From Aquirufa ecclesiirivi (GTDB taxonomy: Bacteria > Bacteroidota > Bacteroidia > Cytophagales > Spirosomataceae): a stretch of 64,000 nucleotides of DNA. Shown here in pieces: positions 21,216 to 29,098 of this stretch (position 1 is its first letter; each line of letters opens with the position of its first letter). Where the stretch lies: the NCBI RefSeq assembly GCF_011250515.1, contig NZ_JAANOP010000001.1, forward strand, positions 1 to 64,000, in the 5' to 3' direction. The position numbers were made by a program, and so were the translations under genes. The notes under the pieces are model-generated. The model ran no database searches and was not told where the DNA came from. It worked only from the letters and a program-made list of their open reading frames with translations.

Positions 21216-21432
21216 AAGCTGAACGAGAATAACTAGCTAAATAATTATCAAAGTTCATGATGCGTATTTCCAAATCATGACTTCTTGGCCAATATTGGTT
21301 TATTATTAAATTATTATAAAGAGGTTTTATGTTAAATACACAATACACATATATTTTCATTGAATATGACCAAATAGAAATTGCTTTAAAAAAGCATTTT
21401 TGTAACTTAACTCAAGTACTCAATCTTGATTT

Positions 21433-22818
21433 ATGCGATTTTTATATCTGATAATTACTCTATTTTTTATGGGACAAAGCCCTACATCGGGTCAAATAGA
21501 GTTTAAGGACCCTTTATCACCTTTGCATTATAAGATCAATATTCATTCTAAGGAACTTTGGAAAGAAACTAATAAAGGGAATTGGATTAATTATGGAAAA
21601 CTATACTTAGGTAAAATAGATTCAAATCAATTACCTATCAACCCGACGTTTTATTCTTTTTATTCAAAGGGGCAAATATTTCTATTTCTAGATGGAACAG
21701 GGCAAGTTTATAATTTAAATCTATTAGAAAAACGATTTTATCGTATGGATAAAACCTTCCATCGAGGTTATAATTTTGAATCAATTAAATTTTTAAGAAA
21801 TGACACATTATTTAGTTTTGGAGGTGTTGGTTTTTGGCATGCAAATAATGTAGAAACGTACTTTTCTACAAAATCCTTAGAATGGGAATTAAGTGATAAT
21901 CCTTCTGACAATGGTCCCATGCGAATTAGGGATTCCTTTGGTGGATATGATTCAAAAAGAGATGTAATATCGGTTATTGAATTTCCAGCTTTATATAGTT
22001 CAACCAATAAGCCATTCAAATACAAGTATTTTGAAAAAAATATGACTTTGAAAAAATGGGAGCTTAAAGGACACCTAAATATTGATTTATTAATGACTAT
22101 TGGACTAAATAATATTCGTTCACAATATTTTAATGGACTTTTTTTCTTTATGGATGGACATACTGTGGCTATAGGAGATCCTGAGAAAAACGAAATTTTT
22201 CAATTTGAAAATACCCAAAATATTTTGAATGCTAATTTTGAATTGAGTGAAAAGAATGGGATTCTATACTCTTATATTAAACAAAAAGTACTTCAGGAGG
22301 GAAATCCAATAAAGATAGATTCTATGTCATTTACTAAATTAAAATCCAAAAGGGTGATAAAGGGCAAATTTTACACTCAAGAATTTTCACAATTGGAATT
22401 ATTGGGAATTGTTGGAATTTTGGTTGTCCTATTATTTTTAACCTTGGGGATTGTAAGGCGTAAACTAAATACTAAAAGAAGGAATGAAGAAATAATTGAA
22501 CATGAGAGAGACCAATCTCTTGAAATGATGTTGCCGGATGGAGCTTATCACTTTTTAAAATTATGCATAGAACACCCGAAAGGATTTGAGTTTTCATCCC
22601 AAAATTTTACGGAATATATGGGCTATTCTAATTATTCCTATGAAACCCAGAGGCAAATACGTTCAAAATTAATAAAAGCAATAAATGCCTATTTTAAAGT
22701 TCATCATCAAATGGAAGAAGTTATCACTCGAAAACCTGCGCCTCATGATAAACGTTTTTCCATTTATTTGATTTCTGAGATACATTATGATAAAGTAGTT
22801 AACTTATTTAATACATAA
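21433..22818 (+). CDS. Membrane-bound putative regulator: periplasmic sensor plus winged-helix tail
   Basis: 461 residues. A signal peptide (1-20) leads into a periplasmic region (about 21-315) with repeated WxL and aromatic beta strands that could form a propeller. One membrane segment follows (about 322-343, ELLGIVGILVVLLFLTLGIV), then a basic stretch RRKLNTKRR and a cytoplasmic domain of about 100 residues. That domain, with YHFLKLCIEHP, YETQRQIRSKLIKAIN and a hairpin HDKRFSIYLIS, looks like a winged helix. The layout fits a one-component transmembrane transcription factor sensing a periplasmic ligand. It is divergent from the FN3/LamG lipoprotein gene, a likely target. No named family is recognised. 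Confidence 0.6.
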   Translation: MRFLYLIITLFFMGQSPTSGQIEFKDPLSPLHYKINIHSKELWKETNKGNWINYGKLYLGKIDSNQLPINPTFYSFYSKGQIFLFLDGTGQVYNLNLLEKRFYRMDKTFHRGYNFESIKFLRNDTLFSFGGVGFWHANNVETYFSTKSLEWELSDNPSDNGPMRIRDSFGGYDSKRDVISVIEFPALYSSTNKPFKYKYFEKNMTLKKWELKGHLNIDLLMTIGLNNIRSQYFNGLFFFMDGHTVAIGDPEKNEIFQFENTQNILNANFELSEKNGILYSYIKQKVLQEGNPIKIDSMSFTKLKSKRVIKGKFYTQEFSQLELLGIVGILVVLLFLTLGIVRRKLNTKRRNEEIIEHERDQSLEMMLPDGAYHFLKLCIEHPKGFEFSSQNFTEYMGYSNYSYETQRQIRSKLIKAINAYFKVHHQMEEVITRKPAPHDKRFSIYLISEIHYDKVVNLFNT

Positions 22819-22844
22819 ACAAGTTAGGCCCAATTAAGGTCTTA

Positions 22845-23177
22845 TCATTTTCCAAAACTTACCAACCCCACCCCCTCCAACCCAAAGGGCCTTTCGATCC
22901 AAAGAAATATCCCATACAAAATGACAGCCAAGGTAGCTAAGCGAGATTCCTCAAAAAGAAGTGGATACCGACTTTGATCTATGAACATACTGAACAACAA
23001 ATACAGCACGAGGATAATTAAGCCAACCAAAACATAACGTGTGTCCACAATGAAATAGGTAAAAGGAATCCAGTCCCAAGTTTTAATATAATCCACTATA
23101 GGAATCACTAGCGAAGTCATCACGATGAAGATATTGACATACCAAGAAGTCCAACGAAAGGAAAGTAGATTTTCCAT
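22845..23177 (-). CDS. Small integral membrane protein, unknown
   Basis: 110 residues with three or four hydrophobic segments (near 12-30, 47-65 and 78-93). It begins MENLLSFRWTSWYVN, with the residues between the first two segments rich in Trp and Tyr. No family is recognised. It is the last of at least three small leftward genes (with those at 23206 and 23472) that all encode membrane-associated proteins and lie within 30 bp of each other or overlap, so they probably form one operon and perhaps one complex. Confidence 0.6.
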   Translation of the reverse strand: MENLLSFRWTSWYVNIFIVMTSLVIPIVDYIKTWDWIPFTYFIVDTRYVLVGLIILVLYLLFSMFIDQSRYPLLFEESRLATLAVILYGIFLWIERPFGLEGVGLVSFGK

Positions 23178-23205
23178 ACATTACAAATTGAATGAGTTGA
23201 TTTAA

Positions 23206-23475
23206 CTATTCTGAAGAATTTAAGCGCTGTCCATTCAGTCGCTTTCGTTCATACACCTTAGCTTTACCCGACTTTTTATCAATGATCATATAGCCCGACT
23301 GGTGTAGTATGGGGCTAAATAAATCCCCGTCTTGATGCCTTTTATTGATTTTCAATTTGGGAATTGGACTAGGTACGACCAATTTCGGGGCATGCGTGGT
23401 ACTATCAGAAAAATAGAGAAAAATAGCCAGGTTGATCATGATCAAATCCAAGCTCCAGGAATTAAGCATCTTCAT
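23206..23475 (-). CDS. Small membrane-anchored protein, unknown
   Basis: 89 residues. A hydrophobic N-terminus (about 7-24, SLDLIMINLAIFLYFSDS) is followed by a basic, proline-rich extramembrane part ending in KRLNGQRLNSSE. Its ATG overlaps the stop codon of the preceding 44-codon gene (ATGA), which implies coupled translation. No catalytic or family motif is visible. It is the middle gene of the small membrane-protein operon. Confidence 0.55.
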   Translation of the reverse strand: MKMLNSWSLDLIMINLAIFLYFSDSTTHAPKLVVPSPIPKLKINKRHQDGDLFSPILHQSGYMIIDKKSGKAKVYERKRLNGQRLNSSE

Positions 23476-23606
23476 TTTATTTTCTTAGAAGAAGCTTGAT
23501 TATACCCTTCGAGATATCCTTTTTTTATCTCTTTGAAATTGATGGCAATCAAAAATGCCAAACATAAGAATGCTAGGAACAGCATTTTGCGAACGAAATA
23601 TTTCAT
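23472..23606 (-). CDS. 44-residue single-pass membrane protein
   Basis: A short reading frame starting MKYFVRKMLFLAFLCLAF, with one membrane helix (about 8-23) and a polar tail KEIKKGYLEGYNQASSKK. Its TGA stop overlaps the ATG of the next gene by the ATGA arrangement. That overlap, the positive-inside N-terminus and the position at the head of the operon support it as a real gene despite its size. Function unknown. Confidence 0.55.
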   Translation of the reverse strand: MKYFVRKMLFLAFLCLAFLIAINFKEIKKGYLEGYNQASSKKIK

Positions 23607-23700
23607 GTTATTATTGGTTAGGTAACAGGACTGTTGGGCTGATTATACCGTATGCTGACGAAAAAAGCCTGAGCAAATATGGCTAATAAGTCACGAATGA

Positions 23701-23720
23701 TTCTTGCGAAAACGCAAGAA
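23701..23720. other. Perfect 8-bp stem hairpin
   Basis: TTCTTGCG (23701-23708), loop AAAA, CGCAAGAA (23713-23720). It lies between the leftward small-gene operon and the rightward DUF3467 gene. No U tract follows on either strand, so it is not a standard terminator; it could be an operator or mRNA stability element. Confidence 0.35.
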
Positions 23721-23890
23721 ATAAATGTTGCCCCTTATATATCACAGTTGAATTCAATCAAAATTACTGAAGTCAACACTTTGTCTCCCATTTGGGAAAT
23801 GATTAATCCTCAAATTAGCTCTGGAAAAAGACGCTTATACACGCATTATTCCCAATATTTCTTTAAATTTAAGCTTCCTATTTTTATGCT

Positions 23891-24214
23891 ATGAAAAATC
23901 CAAATCCAGAAGAAAACCAGTTAAACATAGAATTGCCCGAAGAGATAGCAGAGGGTGCTTATGTGAACCTGGCTCTAATAGCCCATTCTCCCTCCGAGTT
24001 TGTCATGGACTTTATTCGAATTTTACCTGGGATTCCCAAAGGAAAGGTGAAGTCGCGGATTGTCATGACTCCCGATCATGCCCAACGTTTATTGATGGCC
24101 CTTCAGGAAAACATTCAACGCTACGAAGAAGCTTTTGGACCGATTGCCAAGGACTTGGATAACCCTGGTTTTCAATTTCCTATGAACTATAATGGCCCCA
24201 TAGGTGAAGCGTAA
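23891..24214 (+). CDS. DUF3467 family protein
   Basis: 107 residues matching the DUF3467 pattern: EIAEGAYVNLALIAHSPSEF, then MDFIRILPGIPKGKVKSRIV and MTPDHAQRLLMALQENI. The family is widespread in Bacteroidota, cytoplasmic, small and of unknown function. Homologues are often found near rpoC or other housekeeping genes; here the gene is about 10 kb from rpoC, separated by the secreted-protein block. The C-terminal tail GFQFPMNYNGPIGEA is polar and probably disordered. Confidence 0.85.
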   Translation: MKNPNPEENQLNIELPEEIAEGAYVNLALIAHSPSEFVMDFIRILPGIPKGKVKSRIVMTPDHAQRLLMALQENIQRYEEAFGPIAKDLDNPGFQFPMNYNGPIGEA

Positions 24215-24264
24215 ACGTTTGCAATTTCATTCCATTAAAATAGGCCTAAAATTTTACGAAACCA

Positions 24265-24295
24265 TTGGGTAAATACCCTTACTTTTCTACTTTAG
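24265..24295 (+). promoter_or_regulatory. Hexuronate operon promoter with inverted-repeat operator candidate
   Basis: TTG (24265-24267), 20 bases, then TACTTTAG (24288-24295), one mismatch from TAnnTTTG. Between the boxes lies the inverted repeat GGGTA AA TACCC (24267-24278), overlapping the -33 element, a good place for a repressor. No regulator gene is adjacent. Confidence 0.45.
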
Positions 24296-24322
24296 AAAGG
24301 TATATTAACCTTTTTTATATTA

Positions 24323-25783
24323 ATGGCCATGCCCATTCTGAATCAAAAAATTTTTAGCGAAGGTGCATTGAACACCACTTTAGCCCTTCAATATCCCTCT
24401 CCAGAAGTATTTACTTACCCTGAGAAAATCCTGCAATTTGGAACTGGTGTCCTGTTAAGAGGTCTCTGCGATTACTTTGTGGATAAAGCCAACCGTCAAG
24501 GCGTTTTCAAAGGTCGGGTCGTCTTAGTTAAATCAACTGCCAAAGGTGGAGCAGATGCCTTCGAAGCACAAGATGGTTTGTTTACTCATTGCATCAAAGG
24601 CATTGATGAGGGCAAAGAGGTAGAGGAATATTTGATCAATTCATCCATTTCCAGAACATTAACTGCCTCCAAAGAATGGGATGCCATTTTGGCCTGCGCA
24701 AGCAGTCCGGATATGCGAATTATCATCTCCAACACCACCGAGGTAGGCATACAATATGTAGCGAATGATGCCATCAGTGGTGGATGCCCAGCATCTTTCC
24801 CTGCTAAATTAGTAGCCTTTCTTCATGCCCGTTGGCAGCATTTTGGAGGAAGCAAAGAATCTGGCATGGTCATCATCCCCACGGAATTGATCATCAATAA
24901 TGGCGATGTATTAAAGGATATTGTCTTGAAATTAGCTCATGATCATCAGCTACCTGCCGACTTCATTCAATGGCTACAATCTGCTAACCATTTTTGTAAT
25001 TCTTTGGTTGATCGCATTGTGCCTGGAGCGCCAGATACGACAACTAGAACTGCCATTTGTGAGCAATTAGGTTATGAAGACTCCTTAGTGATTATTTCCG
25101 AAGTGTATCGTCTATGGGCCATTCAAGGGAGTTCTGAAGTAAAGAAAATCTTGAGCTTTGCTTCGGTTGATTCGGGTGTGGTGATTGCCGAAGACATTGA
25201 GATTTATCGTGAGTTGAAATTGCGCCTATTGAACGGAACACATACCCTCATGTGTGGTATGTCTTATCTTTTAGGCTTCCGTTTAGTAAAGGATGTCATG
25301 AGCAATTCTTATTTGAGCAAATTGGTCATGAACCTGATGCTGACCGAATTAGCCCACTCCATTCCATATAAAATGGATTTCAAAATTGCCGATCGCTTTG
25401 GTCGTTCGGTTTTGGATCGCTTTAAAAACCCGTTTATCAACCATAAATTGATTGATATTACGGTTCAGTATACGACCAAAATGAGAATGCGAAATATTCC
25501 TCTATTGGTGAATTATTACCAGATTTTCGGGAAAGCTCCTGAGCTTTTTGCCATGGGTTTTGCCGCTTATTTACAGTTTATGCATGCCGTGAAAGTAGAA
25601 GATGGAAAATATTTTGGGGAATGTAATGGTGAATTCTACCCCATTCAATGTGATTATGCTGAATATTTTTATGAAGCGTGGAAAGACTTAAACTTAACAA
25701 AACTATTGGCTGATGAGAAGGTCTGGGGGCATGATTTAAGTGCTTTGCCTGGCTTTGAAGATGCAGTGAAGAAATATTTGTAA
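24323..25783 (+). CDS. uxaB: Tagaturonate reductase (altronate oxidoreductase)
   Basis: 486 residues, close to E. coli UxaB (483). It belongs to the mannitol dehydrogenase-type long-chain dehydrogenases: the N-terminal nucleotide-binding region has LQFGTGVLLRG, and the catalytic region has LKLRLLNGTHTLMCG with the conserved Asn-x-x-His. It reduces D-tagaturonate to D-altronate with NADH in the galacturonate pathway. It is the first gene of an operon with uxaC, kdgK, eda and a transporter. Residues NTTEVGIQY and IVPGAPD are typical of the UxaB branch. A 212-bp gap with tandem repeats separates it from uxaC. Cytoplasmic. Confidence 0.93.
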   Translation: MAMPILNQKIFSEGALNTTLALQYPSPEVFTYPEKILQFGTGVLLRGLCDYFVDKANRQGVFKGRVVLVKSTAKGGADAFEAQDGLFTHCIKGIDEGKEVEEYLINSSISRTLTASKEWDAILACASSPDMRIIISNTTEVGIQYVANDAISGGCPASFPAKLVAFLHARWQHFGGSKESGMVIIPTELIINNGDVLKDIVLKLAHDHQLPADFIQWLQSANHFCNSLVDRIVPGAPDTTTRTAICEQLGYEDSLVIISEVYRLWAIQGSSEVKKILSFASVDSGVVIAEDIEIYRELKLRLLNGTHTLMCGMSYLLGFRLVKDVMSNSYLSKLVMNLMLTELAHSIPYKMDFKIADRFGRSVLDRFKNPFINHKLIDITVQYTTKMRMRNIPLLVNYYQIFGKAPELFAMGFAAYLQFMHAVKVEDGKYFGECNGEFYPIQCDYAEYFYEAWKDLNLTKLLADEKVWGHDLSALPGFEDAVKKYL

Positions 25784-25792
25784 TGCGTGCTA

Positions 25793-25979
25793 AATGAAGA
25801 ATGTAGAGTGAAGAATGTAGAATGAAGAATGTAGAATGAAGAATGTAGAATGAAGAATGTAGAGTGAAGAATTAAAATAGTAAACAATAATTCCTTTGGC
25901 TTACTACCCTAAAATTGAACACTTGTAATAAGAATTGATTCTTCATTCTACATTCTACATTCTACATTCTTCATTCTAC
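25793..25979. repeat. Tandem 14-bp repeats with an inverted copy (hairpin spacer)
   Basis: Unit AATGAAGAATGTAG occurs five times in tandem (25793-25862; units 2 and 6 have AGTG for AATG) plus a partial sixth unit. After a 65-bp spacer, the reverse complement appears as variants of CTTCATTCTACATTCT (25938-25979). The two arms could fold into a long stem in the mRNA between uxaB and uxaC. Units abut with no unique spacers, so it is not a CRISPR array. It is likely an expanded simple repeat, possibly with an effect on mRNA stability or recombination. Confidence 0.8.
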
Positions 25980-25995
25980 CATTAATTAAAACACG

Positions 25996-27399
25996 ATGAA
26001 GGCTTTTTTAAACGAAGATTTTTTATTGCAGTCGGGCACCGCTCAGACTTTATACCATCAATATGCGGCTCAAATGCCGATCATTGATTACCACAACCAT
26101 TTGGTTCCTCAACAGATTGCGGAAGACAAGCAGTTTGACAATATCACTCAAATTTGGCTGTATGGCGACCATTACAAATGGAGGGCGATGCGGGCTCATG
26201 GTGTCAATGAAAAATACATTACAGGAGATGCTACTGACGAAGAAAAGTTCATGAAGTGGGCAGAAACGGTTCCTTATACCATGCGTAACCCTTTGTACCA
26301 TTGGACTCATTTGGAACTACAACGTTATTTTGGGGTAACTGAAGTGCTCAATGCCGAATCTGGAAAGCGTATTTATGATCATTGCTCTGCTTTATTACGT
26401 AGCAAAGAATATTCTGTTCGGAATTTGTTGAGAAAAATGAATGTCAAAGCGCTTTGTACGACAGACGACCCTATCGACAATTTGGCATATCACCAAGCGA
26501 TCGCGGCTAGTGGTTTTGAGATTAACGTGTTACCTACTTTCCGTCCAGATAAAGCCATGGCGGTGGATGATGAATTGACTTTCATTGAATATGTGAATGC
26601 CTTAAGCGAGGTGACGGGCAAGCAAATTAATCACCTGCAAGATTTTAAAGATGCGATACAAGAGCGTCACGACTTTTTCCATGCTGTGGGTTGTCGATTG
26701 AGTGATCATGGATTAGAGCATATCTATGCAGAGGACTATACCGAGGAAGAAATTGAGCTTATTTTCACTCGATTGCATTCAGGTAAAACCATCAATAAAA
26801 GAGAAAAATGGCAGTTTAAAACTGCGATGTTGGTATTTTTTGCTCATTTAGATCATGCCAAAGGATGGACACAGCAGTTTCATTTGGGAGCCTTGAGAAA
26901 TAATAACAATCGACTTTTAAGTAGTTTAGGACCTGATACGGGTTTTGATTCCATTGGAGATTTTGAACAAGCTAAACCTTTGTCCAAATTTTTAAATACA
27001 TTGGATAGTACGAACCAATTAGCGAAGACGATTTTATATAATTTGAATCCTCGAGATAATGAATTGTTTGCGACTATGACGGGAAATTTTCAGGATGGAA
27101 GTATCGTCGGAAAGATTCAATTTGGCTCAGGATGGTGGTTTTTGGATCAAAAAGATGGCATGGAAAAGCAAATCAATGCTTTGTCAAATATGGGAATGTT
27201 AAGTCATTTTGTGGGTATGTTAACTGATTCCCGCAGTTTCTTATCTTTCCCAAGGCATGAGTATTTTAGAAGAATACTTTGTAATTTGATTGGTCAAGAT
27301 GTGGAAAATGGCGAATTGCCAGCAGATATAGATTGGTTAGGGAAATTGGTCAAAGACATTTCGTATACCAATGCATCCCAATTTTTTAATTTCGAATAA
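25996..27399 (+). CDS. uxaC: Glucuronate isomerase
   Basis: 467 residues (E. coli UxaC has 470) with the family blocks IIDYHNHLVPQQIAEDKQF, LYGDHYKWRAMRAHGV and YHWTHLELQRYFG. It interconverts D-glucuronate with D-fructuronate and D-galacturonate with D-tagaturonate, the entry step of both hexuronate routes. It belongs to the amidohydrolase-like superfamily; the HNH motif near residue 35 is the likely metal site. It is followed after 3 bp by kdgK, so it is translationally linked to it. Cytoplasmic. Confidence 0.95.
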   Translation: MKAFLNEDFLLQSGTAQTLYHQYAAQMPIIDYHNHLVPQQIAEDKQFDNITQIWLYGDHYKWRAMRAHGVNEKYITGDATDEEKFMKWAETVPYTMRNPLYHWTHLELQRYFGVTEVLNAESGKRIYDHCSALLRSKEYSVRNLLRKMNVKALCTTDDPIDNLAYHQAIAASGFEINVLPTFRPDKAMAVDDELTFIEYVNALSEVTGKQINHLQDFKDAIQERHDFFHAVGCRLSDHGLEHIYAEDYTEEEIELIFTRLHSGKTINKREKWQFKTAMLVFFAHLDHAKGWTQQFHLGALRNNNNRLLSSLGPDTGFDSIGDFEQAKPLSKFLNTLDSTNQLAKTILYNLNPRDNELFATMTGNFQDGSIVGKIQFGSGWWFLDQKDGMEKQINALSNMGMLSHFVGMLTDSRSFLSFPRHEYFRRILCNLIGQDVENGELPADIDWLGKLVKDISYTNASQFFNFE

Positions 27400-27402
27400 A
27401 GC

Positions 27403-28413
27403 ATGAAAAAAGTAGTTACGTTTGGAGAAATCATGGGGCGTTTAAGCCCTCCAGGTTATGGGAGAATAGTACAGGCACAATCGCTCAATTTGACTTTTGG
27501 AGGAGGAGAAGCCAATGTTTCTGCTGCTTTGGCACATTTGGGAATTCCGGCAGCCCATGTCACTAAATTTCCAGATCATGAAATGGGGCATGCGGCTACT
27601 TCTTATTTCAGAAAAGTGGGTGTTGACATGCAGTATGTTCAATATGGTGGCAATCGTTTAGGCTTATACTTCACTGAATTTGGCGCCGCTATGCGCCCGA
27701 GTAAGGTGGTTTATGACCGAGCAGATTCTTCCTTTGCCCATTTAGATCCAAAAGAATTTAATTGGAAAGAAATCTTAAAAGATGCCCAATGGTTTCATTG
27801 GACGGGCATTAGTCCCGCTATTTCTGAATCGGCTGCTCAAGCGTGTAAAGAAGCTATCAAGGTTGCCAACGACTTAGGAATCACCGTTTCTGCCGATGTC
27901 AATTACCGAAAAAACTTGTGGCAATATGGCAAATCGGTGCAAGAGGTTATGCCTGATTTAATTGCTGGTTGTGATATCATTGTTTGTGGAAAAGGAGATG
28001 CTGAAGATATTCTGAACATCGTTCCAGACGGTAGTACCAAAAGCGGTTGGGAATCAGTTTGCAAGCAAATCATGGTGAAGTTTCCTCGAATTAAAAAAAT
28101 CATCAATACCAAAAGAGGTCAAATTTCGGCTTCACAAAACACTTTGTCGGCCACATCATTCAATGGCAAGCAAGTATTGAAGTCGGAAACGGTAGAAATT
28201 AGTCAAATAGTAGATAGAATTGGCGGAGGAGATGCTTTTATGGCTGGATACATCTATGGGAATTTAATTCTGAAAGATGAAGCTCAGTCATTATCATTTG
28301 CTGTAGCGGCATCCGCATTAAAACACACGATCGAGGGGGATATTAATTTAGCCAACCTAGATGAAATAGAAACCGTCATGAAGGGAGACCTGACAGGACG
28401 CTTAAAACGATAA
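27403..28413 (+). CDS. kdgK: 2-dehydro-3-deoxygluconate kinase (PfkB family)
   Basis: 336 residues, a ribokinase/PfkB-family sugar kinase. The N-terminal GEIMGRLSPPG and FGGGEANVSAALAHLG are the substrate/first signature region. DRIGGGDAFMAGYIYG (about 266-281) is the second PfkB signature with the catalytic Asp and the anion hole. Placed between uxaC and eda, it should phosphorylate 2-keto-3-deoxygluconate to KDPG with ATP. The substrate is inferred from context, since PfkB kinases are hard to tell apart by motif. The stop is 2 bp before the eda ATG. Confidence 0.88.
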   Translation: MKKVVTFGEIMGRLSPPGYGRIVQAQSLNLTFGGGEANVSAALAHLGIPAAHVTKFPDHEMGHAATSYFRKVGVDMQYVQYGGNRLGLYFTEFGAAMRPSKVVYDRADSSFAHLDPKEFNWKEILKDAQWFHWTGISPAISESAAQACKEAIKVANDLGITVSADVNYRKNLWQYGKSVQEVMPDLIAGCDIIVCGKGDAEDILNIVPDGSTKSGWESVCKQIMVKFPRIKKIINTKRGQISASQNTLSATSFNGKQVLKSETVEISQIVDRIGGGDAFMAGYIYGNLILKDEAQSLSFAVAASALKHTIEGDINLANLDEIETVMKGDLTGRLKR

Positions 28414-28415
28414 TT

Positions 28416-29078
28416 ATGGCAAGAAATTCTTCCGAAGTTGTATATCAACGCATTCAAGAAACACCGATCGTCCCATTGTTTTTTAATGCTGATTTATCCA
28501 TTGCTACAAGCGTATTAAAAGCTTGTTATGATGGAGGAATCCGTGTTTTTGAATTTACGAATCGAGGTAAAGAGGCTCCCTATATTTTTGCGAAAGCGAT
28601 GGAATATGTGGAGAAAGAATGTCCTGATTTGGTATTAGGGATTGGTACTATTTATGATGCCAAACAAGCCCATGAATTCATTCAAATGGGAGCTGATTTT
28701 ATGCTACAGCCTTTCACTACGGAAGCAGTTGGGGAGATTTGTGGTAAATATGATATACCTTGGATGCCAGGAGCGATGACCTTGACCGAAATTCGTCAGG
28801 CCGAAATTTGGGGTGCAAAGATTGTCAAGATATTTCCTGGGAATGTGGTGGGGCCGGCTTTTGTGAAAGCATTAAAAGGACCTATGCCCAATACACAAAT
28901 TATGGTGACTGGTGGAGTAGAACCAAACAAAGAGAGTTTGAGTACTTGGTTTAAAGCAGGTGCTGCTGCGGTAGGTATGGGTTCACAATTGTTCCCTGCA
29001 GATTTGATTGCTAAAAAAGATTATCATGCTATTGAACAAATGATTGCCGAATTAATAACAACTTACCGGGAACTGTAA
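28416..29078 (+). CDS. eda: KDPG/KHG aldolase (2-keto-3-deoxy-6-phosphogluconate aldolase)
   Basis: 220 residues, class I aldolase of the Eda family. It splits KDPG into pyruvate and glyceraldehyde-3-phosphate. The Schiff-base lysine lies in AKIVKIFPGNVVGP. Other blocks are LGIGTIYDAKQA, GADFMLQPF and MVTGGVEPNKES. Compared with E. coli Eda (213 residues) the length is normal. It follows kdgK by 2 bp and precedes the transporter, completing the lower half of hexuronate breakdown. Confidence 0.92.
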   Translation: MARNSSEVVYQRIQETPIVPLFFNADLSIATSVLKACYDGGIRVFEFTNRGKEAPYIFAKAMEYVEKECPDLVLGIGTIYDAKQAHEFIQMGADFMLQPFTTEAVGEICGKYDIPWMPGAMTLTEIRQAEIWGAKIVKIFPGNVVGPAFVKALKGPMPNTQIMVTGGVEPNKESLSTWFKAGAAAVGMGSQLFPADLIAKKDYHAIEQMIAELITTYREL

Positions 29079-29098
29079 CCCAAACAAAACCTCATACT

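Noticed and set aside
23618-23731. Minus-strand frame reading ARIIRDLLAIFAQAFF upstream of the 44-residue gene
   Set aside because: It looks protein-like but lacks an ATG, GTG or TTG in a suitable place, so I did not list it as a gene.
23679-23894. 71-codon open frame just before DUF3467, ending with an ATGA overlap
   Set aside because: The start lies across a perfect hairpin and the sequence has no recognisable domain or signal; the overlap may be chance. I would keep it only if conserved in relatives.
25793-25979. Possible CRISPR array
   Set aside because: The 14-bp units abut without unique spacers and there are no cas genes; it is a simple tandem repeat.
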